Of a stretch of DNA of 64,000 nt, positions 37,268 to 45,753 are shown one piece after another (positions within the stretch are counted from its first letter, which is position 1; each line of letters begins with the position of its first letter). The notes under the pieces were generated by a model that saw only the letters and a list, made by a program, of their open reading frames with translations, made no database searches and was not told the origin of the DNA. Source of the stretch: Microbacterium gorillae (GTDB lineage Bacteria > Actinomycetota > Actinomycetes > Actinomycetales > Microbacteriaceae); contig NZ_LN648873.1 of the NCBI RefSeq assembly GCF_000826185.2, positions 143,282 through 207,281 of the forward strand, given 5' to 3'. The position numbers and the translations under genes are program-made.

Positions 37268-38314
37268 ATGACTCCGGCACCGCGACGAGCTCCCGCGAAG
37301 AAGGCGTCCGCGATTCCGCAGCTGTCCTGGCGTGAGCCGCAACCGGCCCCCGTGGTGCTGGTCTCCGGCCCGGAAGAGGTCTGCGCGGAACGCGCCATCG
37401 CGGGCATTCGCGAGTACCTGCGTGCGGAGGACCCGTCGCTGGAGGTCACCGACCTCCGCGCCGATGACTACGAGCCGGGCACCCTCCTCGCCGTCACCTC
37501 ACCGTCGTTGTTCGGCGAGCCGCGCCTCATCCGCGTCTCCGGCGTCGAGAAGGCCAGCGATGCCTTCATCACCGAGGCCGTGGCGTACCTCGACCATCCA
37601 CAGGACGGCGCCACCGTCATCCTCCGGCACACCGGCGCGAGCGTGCGCGGCAAGAAGCTGCTCGACGCGATCCGCTCCGGCGTCGGTGGCGGTGTCGAGG
37701 TACCGGCTCCGGCGGTCAAACGGGACGCGGACCGGTTCGACTTCGCGGCCGGCGAGTTCCGCGCCGTCCGCCGCAAGATCGCACCCGGTGCCCTGCGGTC
37801 CCTGGTCAACGCGTTCGCCGACGACCTCACGGAACTGGCCGCCGCGTGCCAGCAGCTGATCGCGGACGTGCCGGGGGAGATCACCGACGAGATCGTCACC
37901 CGCTACTACGGCGGACGTGTGGAGACGACCGCGTTCACGGTCGCCGACGCGGCGATCGCCGGGAAGTACGGTGAGGCGCTCCTGAACCTGCGCCAGGCGC
38001 TGGCGTCCGGATCCGATCCGGTGCCGATGGTCGCCGCGATCGCGATGAAGCTGCGCCAGATGGCGCGCGTCGCCGGAACCCGCGAATCCAGCTCGGCCCT
38101 CGCCGCCCGCCTCGGCATGAAGGACTGGCAGGTCGACCGCGCTCGGCGTGACCTGTCCGGCTGGACGCAGACCTCCCTCGCGATCGCGATCCAGGCCGCC
38201 GCCCGTGCCGACGCGGAGGTGAAGGGTGCTTCCCGCGATCCGGTCTTCGCCCTGGAGCGTCTGGTCACCGTCATCGCCACGCGCGCGCCCTTCGGGGAAG
38301 CGCCCGTCCGCTGA
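37268..38314 (+). CDS. holA: DNA polymerase III subunit delta
   Basis: This 348-residue clamp-loader subunit opens the beta clamp. Three AAA+-like regions are seen: APVVLVSGPEEVCAERAI at the N-terminus, a central region with SLFGEPRLIRV, and the all-helical C-terminal collar (DPVPMVAAIAMKLRQMARV). The ATG is six bases after TAGGCT (37256-37261). It is nine bases from the comEC stop but has its own leaderless promoter signal. The rpsT gene converges on it, with a terminator between. Confidence 0.94.
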   Translation: MTPAPRRAPAKKASAIPQLSWREPQPAPVVLVSGPEEVCAERAIAGIREYLRAEDPSLEVTDLRADDYEPGTLLAVTSPSLFGEPRLIRVSGVEKASDAFITEAVAYLDHPQDGATVILRHTGASVRGKKLLDAIRSGVGGGVEVPAPAVKRDADRFDFAAGEFRAVRRKIAPGALRSLVNAFADDLTELAAACQQLIADVPGEITDEIVTRYYGGRVETTAFTVADAAIAGKYGEALLNLRQALASGSDPVPMVAAIAMKLRQMARVAGTRESSSALAARLGMKDWQVDRARRDLSGWTQTSLAIAIQAAARADAEVKGASRDPVFALERLVTVIATRAPFGEAPVR

Positions 38315-38340
38315 CCAAGCCGTTCCCGATCCCGAGAACG

Positions 38341-38375
38341 ACGAAGGCCCGCACCGAATCGGTGCGGGCCTTCGT
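38341..38375. terminator. Bidirectional terminator between holA and rpsT
   Basis: A 17-bp arm starting ACGAAGGCCCGCACCGA (38341-38357) pairs perfectly with 38359-38375 around one base. It lies 10 bp beyond the rpsT stop and 26 bp beyond the holA stop. Confidence 0.82.
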
Positions 38376-38385
38376 GCGAGGTGAC

Positions 38386-38646
38386 TCAGAGAGCCGAGAC
38401 CTGCTTCGCGATGGAAGACTTGCGGTTCGCGGCGTTGTTGGCGTGGATGACGCCCTTGCCGACGGCCTTGTCGAGCTTGCGCGACGCGGTCTTCAGCGCG
38501 GCCTCAGCGGCGGTCTTGTCGCCGGAGGCGATGGCCTCGCGGGTGCGGCGGACAGCCGTCTTCAGCTCGCTCTTGACGGCCTTGTTGCGCTCGGTCGCCT
38601 TGGCGTTGGTCTTGATGCGCTTGATCTGCGACTTGATGTTTGCCAC
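38386..38646 (-). CDS. rpsT: 30S ribosomal protein S20
   Basis: This 86-residue basic primary binding protein of 16S rRNA reads [29 protein letters not shown] and ends with the usual [16 protein letters not shown]. The start is GTG 38646. The 5' leader is about 95 nt if the TAGACT box at 38750-38755 is the -10 element. Such a leader could allow autoregulation by S20, as in other bacteria. holA-rpsT convergence is common in actinobacteria, often followed by lepA, which here lies 7 kb further on. Confidence 0.97.
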   Translation of the reverse strand: MANIKSQIKRIKTNAKATERNKAVKSELKTAVRRTREAIASGDKTAAEAALKTASRKLDKAVGKGVIHANNAANRKSSIAKQVSAL

Positions 38647-38749
38647 GTGTGGTCTGACTTTCGTTCCGGTTGGATGAGGTGTGTCGAGACCAGGAAGAGG
38701 GCTGTTCCCGACGACGTGAGGGAAGAACCCACACGCAAGTCAAACACCG

Positions 38750-38755
38750 AGTCTA
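38750..38755 (-). promoter_or_regulatory. Putative -10 element of rpsT
   Basis: On the minus strand TAGACT lies 104 bp upstream of the rpsT start. The form matches other -10 boxes here. No -35 hexamer is evident. The region between 38647 and 38935 otherwise holds only the divergent glucosidase promoter. Confidence 0.4.
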
Positions 38756-38840
38756 CCAGCAACATCGCTTCCGGATGACCACCGGCCCGTCCCGCCGGAG
38801 TCGTTGACCGCGCGAGTGGCGCATCACGCGCGATCGGTGG

Positions 38841-38871
38841 TTGACGCGCCCCGTATCGGCGGGAGTACTCT
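38841..38871 (+). promoter_or_regulatory. Putative promoter of the glucosidase-transporter operon
   Basis: TTGACG (38841-38846) and TACTCT (38866-38871) are 19 bp apart. They are preceded by the imperfect inverted sequence CGCGCGAGTG..CATCACGCGCG (38812-38832), a possible LacI-type operator. The leader is about 55 nt with CGAGGAG as ribosome-binding site. Confidence 0.4.
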
Positions 38872-38935
38872 CCATCCTCAAGGGGCGTGCCGCCCCGCCC
38901 CCCACTCGCACGACGTCGTCCGAGGAGTCAGCCGA

Positions 38936-40273
38936 ATGACCGCAGTCGACCTCACCGTGTTCCCGCCCGGGTTCCGGTGGTCCACAGCCACCAGCGCCTT
39001 CCAGATCGAAGGCGGACGACAAGCGGACGATCGTGGTCGGTGCATCTGGGACGACTTCGTCGAGCGGGACGGCGCGGTCCGCGACGGCACGACGGCGAAC
39101 GAGGGTGCGGACAGCTACCACCGCTGGGCCGAGGACGTCGAGCTGGTGCGTTCGCTCGGGGTGGACCGCTACCGGTTCTCCCTGTCGTGGGTGAGGATCC
39201 AACCGGACGGGGTCGGCGCTCCGAGCGCAGCCGGCCTGGCGTACTACGACCGCCTCATCGACGCCCTGCTCGAGGCCGGGGTCGTTCCGTTCCCGACGCT
39301 GTACCACTGGGACCTGCCCGTCGCGCTCGAGGCGGCGGGCGGCTGGCTGGAACGGGACACGGCGCTGCGCTTCGGTGAGTACGCCGGGATCGTCGCGGAC
39401 CGCTTCGGTGACCGCGTGCGGCACTGGTACACCGTCAACGAAGCCGTCTCGACCACGCTGCAGGGATACGGCATCGGGACGCTGGCGCCGGGGCGGGAAC
39501 TCCTGTTCGGAGCCCTTCCCACGGTTCACCATCAGTTGCTCGCGCACGGTCTGGCCCTGCAGGAGCTGCGATCCGCGGGCGCGCACGAGGTGGGGATCGT
39601 CAACAATCACACGCTCGTCCGCCCGAGGCATGAGACGGCCGAGGACGTCGCTGCGGCGGCCGTCTACGACCTGCTGCACAACCGTATGTTCGCCGACCCG
39701 GTCCTCGTCGGGCAGTATCCGGATCTCACCGCATTCGGCCTGCCGCCGATGCCGGTGCACAACGGGGACATGGAGGTGATCTCCGCGCCGTTGGACGTGT
39801 ACGGGTTGAACTTCTACAACCCCACCACGGTGACGGCGGCGGCCGGCGAGATCCCCTTCGAGATCGTGCCGACCCCGGGTGCCCCGGTGACCGGTTTCGG
39901 GTCCGAGTGGCCGATCGTCCCGACCGCGCTCACGGATCTGCTGCTGGATTTCCGCGACCGCTACGCCAGCGACCTGCCCCCGATCGTGGTCGCGGAGAAC
40001 GGGGCGTCATTCCCGGAACCGGATCATGCGACCGCGATCGATGACCGGGACCGCATCGCGTACCTGTGCGGCCACATCGACGCGGTGGGTGCCGCGATCG
40101 CGGCCGGCGTGACCATCGACGAGTACACCGTGTGGTCCCTGCTCGACAACTTCGAGTGGGCGGACGGCTTCACCCAGCGGTTCGGTCTGACCCACGTCGC
40201 CCCGGACGGCAGGCGCACCCCGAAGGCGTCGTTCGGGTGGTATCGGGACCTCATCGCGGCGGCTCGCGCGTGA
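38936..40273 (+). CDS. GH1-family beta-glucosidase
   Basis: This 445-residue retaining glycosidase cleaves beta-glucosides or related sugars in the cytoplasm. The catalytic acid is Glu169 in YTVNEAVS and the nucleophile is Glu354 in VVAENGASF. The N-terminal signature FRWSTATSAFQIEGG is standard, as is YSLLDNFEW-like VWSLLDNFEWADGF. Both catalytic motifs vary slightly from the common NEP and TENG. ATG 38936 follows CGAGGAG. Its stop overlaps the MFS transporter GTG as GTGA, so uptake and hydrolysis are coupled. Exact sugar specificity is not predictable. Confidence 0.95.
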   Translation: MTAVDLTVFPPGFRWSTATSAFQIEGGRQADDRGRCIWDDFVERDGAVRDGTTANEGADSYHRWAEDVELVRSLGVDRYRFSLSWVRIQPDGVGAPSAAGLAYYDRLIDALLEAGVVPFPTLYHWDLPVALEAAGGWLERDTALRFGEYAGIVADRFGDRVRHWYTVNEAVSTTLQGYGIGTLAPGRELLFGALPTVHHQLLAHGLALQELRSAGAHEVGIVNNHTLVRPRHETAEDVAAAAVYDLLHNRMFADPVLVGQYPDLTAFGLPPMPVHNGDMEVISAPLDVYGLNFYNPTTVTAAAGEIPFEIVPTPGAPVTGFGSEWPIVPTALTDLLLDFRDRYASDLPPIVVAENGASFPEPDHATAIDDRDRIAYLCGHIDAVGAAIAAGVTIDEYTVWSLLDNFEWADGFTQRFGLTHVAPDGRRTPKASFGWYRDLIAAARA

Positions 40274-41517
40274 GCGGCCCGCGCGTGAGCGTTCCGCGCA
40301 CCGCCCGCGTCGGGGCGCGCTGGATGACCCTGTTCGCCGCCGCCTGGCTGGCGATCTGGACCGTTCAACTGACGCCGGTGCAACTGCTGCTGCCGATCCA
40401 GCTGAACACTCCCGACGATGCGGCCGGGTGGGTCGGCGGCGTCGTGTCCACCGGGGTCGTGCTCGGTATCGGTGGTCTCGCCGGAGTCATCGCGGGTCCG
40501 CTCGCGGGCATGCTGTCAGACCGCACGCGCACTCGTTTCGGTCGGCGGCGTCCGTGGGCGCTCGGCGGCGTCCTGATGGCCGCCGTGTTCCTGGTCGCGA
40601 CCGGCATGGTCCACGGCCCGTGGCCGGTGGGACTCACCTGGACCGGGGTGTCGGTGGGGCTGGCGGTCGCGTCCGCGGCGTTCACCGCGATGATCGCCGA
40701 TCAACTGCCGGAGCAGCAGCGGGGGACCGCGGCCTCTCTGGCGAGTTCGGCGCAGGCGGTCGGGATCATCGTCGGGGTCGGGACCGTCGTGCTGTTCGGG
40801 CTCGGGGTCTTCGCCGGCTATCTCGTCCTCGCCGGCATCATCGCCGTCGTCGGTTCGGTCGCCGCGCTGCTGCTGCCGGACCCGCCTCCCACGCACGAGG
40901 AGGAGCATTCGCCGGGGAACCGGCGGGATGCGCTGCGCGATCCCGACTTCGCCTGGATGCTCGCCGGCCGACTTGTGCTCAACATCGGCAACGCGCTCGG
41001 CACGACGCTGCTGCTGTTCTTCCTGATGTACGGGCTGGGGCAGGGCAGCGCCGCCGAGGACAACCTGCTCATCGCGATCCTCGTGTACACCGTGTTCGTG
41101 GTGCTGGCGTCCTTCCTGTCCGGATGGTGGTCCGATCGGACGGGACGGCGGCGCATCCCGACGGTCGTGAGCGCCGCCATCCAGGGCGTCGCGGCCGCGC
41201 TGCTGGTGTTCAGCCCGACCTGGACCATGACGCTGATCGCGGCGGCGCTCCTGGGAGTCGGTTACGGGGCGTTCATGACCACCGGCCTCGCCTTCGCCAC
41301 CGACCTGCTGCCGGACCCCGCCCGGCACGCGCGCGACCTGGGCGTCGTCACGGTCACCGCGGCCCTCGGCCAGCTGCTCGGGCCGCTGATCGGCGGAGTC
41401 CTGGTGGCGGCGGTGGGCGGGTTCTGGCTGCTGTTCGCGGCGTCCGCCGTGCTGTCCCTCGTCGGCGCCGGACTCACCGCACTGGCCAGAGAGCGCCCTC
41501 CCGCTGCGACGACGTGA
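40270..41517 (+). CDS. MFS sugar transporter (GPH-like)
   Basis: This 415-residue membrane transporter has twelve hydrophobic helices. The motif between helices 2 and 3 is GPLAGMLSDRTRTRFGRRRPW, the form seen in glycoside-pentoside-hexuronide-like and sucrose transporters. It repeats as GWWSDRTGRRRIP in the second half. It is translationally coupled to the GH1 glucosidase, so its substrate is probably a beta-glucoside such as cellobiose; that is inferred from position. It starts at GTG 40270 and converges on the hydrolase gene 9 bp away. Confidence 0.88.
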   Translation: MSGPRVSVPRTARVGARWMTLFAAAWLAIWTVQLTPVQLLLPIQLNTPDDAAGWVGGVVSTGVVLGIGGLAGVIAGPLAGMLSDRTRTRFGRRRPWALGGVLMAAVFLVATGMVHGPWPVGLTWTGVSVGLAVASAAFTAMIADQLPEQQRGTAASLASSAQAVGIIVGVGTVVLFGLGVFAGYLVLAGIIAVVGSVAALLLPDPPPTHEEEHSPGNRRDALRDPDFAWMLAGRLVLNIGNALGTTLLLFFLMYGLGQGSAAEDNLLIAILVYTVFVVLASFLSGWWSDRTGRRRIPTVVSAAIQGVAAALLVFSPTWTMTLIAAALLGVGYGAFMTTGLAFATDLLPDPARHARDLGVVTVTAALGQLLGPLIGGVLVAAVGGFWLLFAASAVLSLVGAGLTALARERPPAATT

Positions 41518-41526
41518 CCGCGTCGG

Positions 41527-42282
41527 TCAGTGCCGGCGGGCGGTGTCGCGGGCGACGACCGCGATCGCGAGGTCCAGCGCGGCGTTGAACGCGCGCGGCT
41601 GCATCGCGGTCACGAGGTGGGTCGCCTTCGGTATGACGATGAGCTCGGCGTGCGGGGCGAGCCGGGTGAAGAGCCGCTCGTTCAGCCGCAGCTGGTCGTA
41701 CTGTCCGTTGACGAACCACAGCGGCTGCTCGATGCGCGGCAGGTCCGCGGCGAGGTCCAGTGCGGCGAGGCTGGACAGGGCGGCGTCCTGGGTCCGGTGC
41801 GCGTAGCCGCCGGCGCCGAAGTCGTCCCGCGTGTCCGCGGGCAGCGTCGCCGTCAGGACGCGCTCGGTGAGCCACGCCCCGTGCTCGGGGAGACGGTTGA
41901 ACCCGGCCGCGAGCAGGCGGTAGGTGGCCAGGCCCAGTCCGTGCGGGAATGCGGTGCAGGATGCGGCGATGAAGCCGGACACGAGAGGGATGCCGTCTCG
42001 GGAGAGGCAGGCGGGGTCGCCGCCGACGTACGCGGTGCAGACCAGTCCGCCCATGGAGTGTCCGACCAGGAGCACCGACCCGAGCTCGGCCGCACGCATC
42101 ACCGCGGCGTCGATCGTCGCGAAGGCTTCGTCGAGAGTGAAATCCTCGTCCAGCCGCGAACCGTGCCCGGGTAGATCGATCGCTTCGACGGGCACCCCTC
42201 GCGTCTGCAGGTGTTCGACCTGCGAACGCCACATGGTGGCCGAGGTGCGGATGCCGTGCACCAGCACTACCGAGACCGTCAT
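41527..42282 (-). CDS. Alpha/beta-hydrolase
   Basis: This 251-residue cytoplasmic hydrolase has an oxyanion loop near VLVHGIRTSATMW. The nucleophile is Ser76 in LLVGHSMGGL. Asp in VNGQYDQLR and His in KATHLVTA complete the triad. It resembles esterases and lactonases of the MenH/Bpho type, but the substrate is unknown. There is no signal peptide. Upstream are 103 bp with no clear feature before the nuclease terminator. Confidence 0.87.
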   Translation of the reverse strand: MTVSVVLVHGIRTSATMWRSQVEHLQTRGVPVEAIDLPGHGSRLDEDFTLDEAFATIDAAVMRAAELGSVLLVGHSMGGLVCTAYVGGDPACLSRDGIPLVSGFIAASCTAFPHGLGLATYRLLAAGFNRLPEHGAWLTERVLTATLPADTRDDFGAGGYAHRTQDAALSSLAALDLAADLPRIEQPLWFVNGQYDQLRLNERLFTRLAPHAELIVIPKATHLVTAMQPRAFNAALDLAIAVVARDTARRH

Positions 42283-42385
42283 AGGGGGATGCTACGTGGG
42301 TTTCCGCCGGTGACGGGTCATTCTCCGGACGCTCCCACCTTCGGCACTTTCGCGCGACGGGACCTGTCGTAGGTGTGAGCAAGGG

Positions 42386-42449
42386 CACGCTCGCTCCCGC
42401 TCTCGGCAGATCCGGCGCCGCGGAAGTGCCGAGAACGGGAGCGAGCGTG
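42386..42449 (-). terminator. Terminator of the secreted nuclease gene
   Basis: A 23-bp arm (42386-42408, starting CACGCTCGCTCCCG) pairs with 42427-42449 with a single mismatch, around an 18-nt loop. It ends three bases beyond the nuclease stop codon. Confidence 0.75.
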
Positions 42450-42451
42450 GG

Positions 42452-45400
42452 TCAGAACAGGACGCGGACGCGCGCGCTGTCCTGGGACGACGCCACCCGG
42501 GTATCGGACGGCACGAAGGTGGCGGTGTAGGTGTGCACCCCGCGGCTGAGCTTCGCCGGCAGCTTCAGGGACGCCACACCGTGCCGGACGACCGCCGTGC
42601 CGACCAGCGTGTCACCCTCACGGAACTCCACGACGCCGGCCGTGCTCCCGGCGCTGGAGACCGCGGCGATCAGCGTCGTGCGCCAGAGCTGCGAGTGGAT
42701 CGGCGGCAGCGCGACCAGCGTCGTGCGACTGCGGATCGTGGCGACCGGGGCGGTCACGGTGAGGTTCACCGCCGCCGAGACGGAGGCGGCAACCGTGCCT
42801 GATCCGGTGAATCGGGCCGTGAGCGCGTGCGGACCGACAGCGAGGCCGGACAGCGCCACGGTCGCGGTTCCGTCCGTCACCGTCGCGGAGCCCGCGACGA
42901 CATCGTCCACCAGCACTTCGACGGTGCCCGCGGCCGGGACGTCCGAGGTGACCGTGACGCTCGCCGTGACGACCTCGGCCGTCGTCGCGGTGGAGCGATC
43001 CAGCGCGAGGGCGGTCGTGGACGCGGACAGTCCCGCGTGGAGTCCGACCTTGACCGGGTCGTGGTCGCTGGAGCGGTACGGGTCTGCGGCGTAGAACAGC
43101 GACCCGACGGCGTTGTAGCGGCTGTACTCCAGGGCCACCGGCTCGCCACCGTTGATCTGCCACACATCGGCGCCGGTGGAGCGCTCGGCCGCGGCGGCGT
43201 TCAGCAGCACATGATCGAGGGACCCGGACAGCCCGCCGTAGACGTATGAGCTCTTCGCAAGCTCGAAGTGGTGCTCCGCATCGACGAAGCCGGCGTCGTA
43301 CAGCACCACCAGCGGGTCTTCGAACCCGTAGGAGTTGAAGTCACCGAGCAGATACTGCGCGGCGGCACCGGTGCCGGTCGGATCAGTGGCGACCCAGTCC
43401 CGCAGCGCCGTGGCCTGGCGCACCCGCGACTCCACCGAGGACCCCTGCCCGTCTCCGGTATCGGCGTCTCCCGGCCACGGACCCGCGGACCCCTTGGACT
43501 TGAGGTGGTTCACGACGACCGTGAACGGCTCGCCGCCCGCAGTCGCGCGGAAGGACTGCGCGATCGGCTCGCGCGCGTTGCCGAACGCCTGGCCCGCGCC
43601 GGACTGATCGGCGAGCATCGCCGCGGACCCGACGGGCGTGACGGCGGCGGGCTGGTAGATGATCGCGTTCGTGATGACGTCCTGCTCGGCGATCGGAGGC
43701 TGCACCTCGGCGGAACGCACGTAGTCCCAGCGCTGCTCCCCGGCGGCCGCGTTCAGCGCGCCCACGAGCGTGGCGAGCGCCTCATCGGCCTGTTCGCCGA
43801 GGCGTGCGGAGTTCTCGATCTCCATGAGTCCGACGACCGAAGCGTCCAGGCCCGTGATCGCCGCGACGATCTTGTCCTGCTGGCGGGCGAGGTTCGCCGC
43901 GTCCCAGGCGCCGCGCTGATCGCAGCCCTCCTTGACCGTGATCGGCGCGCCGGACCGGTCGCGGTACGCCACACAGGCGGGGTTGTCTCCGCCGAGGGTG
44001 GTGAAGTAGTTCAGGACGTTGAACGAGGCGACGCTGATGTCGCCGCCGACCGCAGCCGGGGCGTCGGTGCGGTTCGCTGTGAACGTGACGCCGTCGTCGA
44101 CCCCGGTGCCGTCGCCGACGAGCGGGGAGGTCGGGTTGAGCTTCCACGTGTCATTGCGCCAGTCCACGATCACCGGACGCTCCAGCACCGCGGTGCCGCC
44201 GACGGCGATCGGCTCGGTGAGCGAGAGGTACGGGGGAGTGAGGCCGGTGTTCGCCGCGGACGTGAAGTTCGTCGACGCGCCGTCATCGAGGTGCACGCCC
44301 CGGGCGGCGTTGTCGGCGGCGGCGCTCGCGGCCTCGGCGGACCCGGGACGGCCGACGTCGGTGGGCTGACGCAGCGGTGCGCTGCCGGCCGCCAGGCCCA
44401 CCTCGCCATACTGCATCGTGCTGTACGTGTCGGCGATGGTGAACGGCTCGGCGAAGCTGACCAGCATCGACTCCAGGGACTCCCGCTCCGCGTCGGTGGC
44501 CGGCCAGGCGATCTCCGCCGGGATCGGCGCGCTCGCGGTCGCCGCATCCAGCTGCTCGATGCCGTTCGGATCGACGGTCAGTTCGGTGAGCCCGTTGAAC
44601 TCGGTCACCGCACCGGTGACGCGGACGTAGTCGCCGAGGGCTACGGCGCCGACCTGCTGCGGGGCGTAGACGAACAGGGCGTCGGAGGCGAGGTGACTGC
44701 CGAGGTCCACGGCTCCACCGGTGCCGGCGGTCTGGATGACGAAGCCGTTGAATCCACCGACCGGGTAGGACGCCGTGACGAATCCGGACGTGATCACGCT
44801 CTGTCCGGTGAAGGGCGACACCGCACCGGTGCCCTGCACCTCGGCGATGCTCGCCGCGACGGGTTCGGTCGGGTCAACCGGGTCCACGGGGTCCGTGCTG
44901 CCGCCCGAGTCCGGAGTGGGGGCCCCGGCGACGAAGTCCACCCGGTTGTCGGCGGTGTTCGCGTGCTGCACGCGAGAGACGGAGGTGGCATTGGTCGTGG
45001 CCGGGGCGGCACCCGTTCCGGCCCAGTCGCCGGCGTTGCCCCAACCGACGAAGTCGACCACGTCGTCGCGCGTGGCGATGCCGGTGGCACCGGTGATCGC
45101 CTGCTCCGAGCTGACCAGCGCGACCTTTCCGGCCGTCCCACTCATCGCGATCGTGCCGTCGACGTCGACGTCCACGTCGAAGCCGGGCAGGGCGGTGTTC
45201 GCGCCGAGGGCCTCGCCGATGACGATCGAGCCGCCGGCGGGAATGGCCCGAGCGCCGAGCTTGGTCACCTGCCAGGAGGCGCCGGTGGCGGAGGCGTACT
45301 GCACGCTCCATCCGGAGACGTCCACCGGCGCGGTGCCGGGGTTGTGCAGCTCGATGAAGTCGCGGTTGAACGGGGCGCCGCTGTTGCCGCCCCCGCCGTA

Positions 45401-45548
45401 GACCTCATCGATCAGGACGGGGGAGTCGGGGCCGGCCCCGGCGGGCCGCGGCGGTGGCGGCGGTGGGGACGGCGACGAACGTCGCCGCCGCGAGCAGAGC
45501 TGCGACGGCGGCCGCCGACGCGCGGCGTGGTGGGGTGGCCAGGGGCAC
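42452..45548 (-). CDS. Large secreted nuclease (ExeM/NucH type), signal peptide out of frame
   Basis: This extracellular DNase of about 1030 residues has a mature part in one frame: a lamin-tail domain (VLIDEVYGGGGNSGAPFNRDFIELHNP), an OB-like region, an endonuclease/exonuclease/phosphatase domain (SVASFNVLNYF, LMEIENS, VVNHLKSKG, GDFNSY, SDHDPVKV) and two C-terminal Ig-like repeats. The signal peptide is one frame away: GTG 45548, seven bases after GGAGG, encodes MPLATPPRRASAAAVAALLAAATFV.. with an Ala-rich end. One extra base, probably in the GGG at 45443-45445, would join the two. No wall anchor is seen. Homologous nucleases in corynebacteria serve phosphate scavenging. Confidence 0.88.
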
Positions 45549-45588
45549 GGGGAAACCTCCAGGGGAAGGAGTGCACGGAGGATGCGCA

Positions 45589-45604
45589 CGATTCGATCGA
45601 ATCG
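45589..45604. promoter_or_regulatory. 16-bp palindrome in the nuclease leader
   Basis: CGATTCGATCGAATCG is a perfect palindrome 41 bp upstream of the nuclease GTG. It may be a regulator site. No known motif was matched. Confidence 0.4.
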
Positions 45605-45642
45605 GAGGATCCGGGGGCCGGACAACAACGGGGCGGTTAACG

Positions 45643-45672
45643 TTCTCTCACCCTGGTGAGGTTTCTCTCACC
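45643..45672. promoter_or_regulatory. Direct and inverted CTCACC repeats upstream of the nuclease
   Basis: TTCTCTCACC occurs at 45643-45652 and again at 45663-45672, exactly 20 bp (two helical turns) apart. GGTGAG (45655-45660) between them is the inverse of CTCACC. The array sits about 95 bp upstream of the nuclease GTG and next to GTTAAC. Tandem sites with this spacing suit response regulators of the PhoB/OmpR class. Confidence 0.5.
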
Positions 45673-45753
45673 TCGCGAGGGGACGAACTCGCGGCCGTGC
45701 GGAGACGCGGGCAGGCAGGGGGCGAGCGGCGGAGCCGGTAGACTCATGCGGAT

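Noticed and set aside
45548..45628. ATG at 45628 as the start of the nuclease
   Set aside because: It has no ribosome-binding site and yields a Pro/Arg-rich N-terminus; a proper signal peptide with GGAGG begins at 45548 in the other frame.
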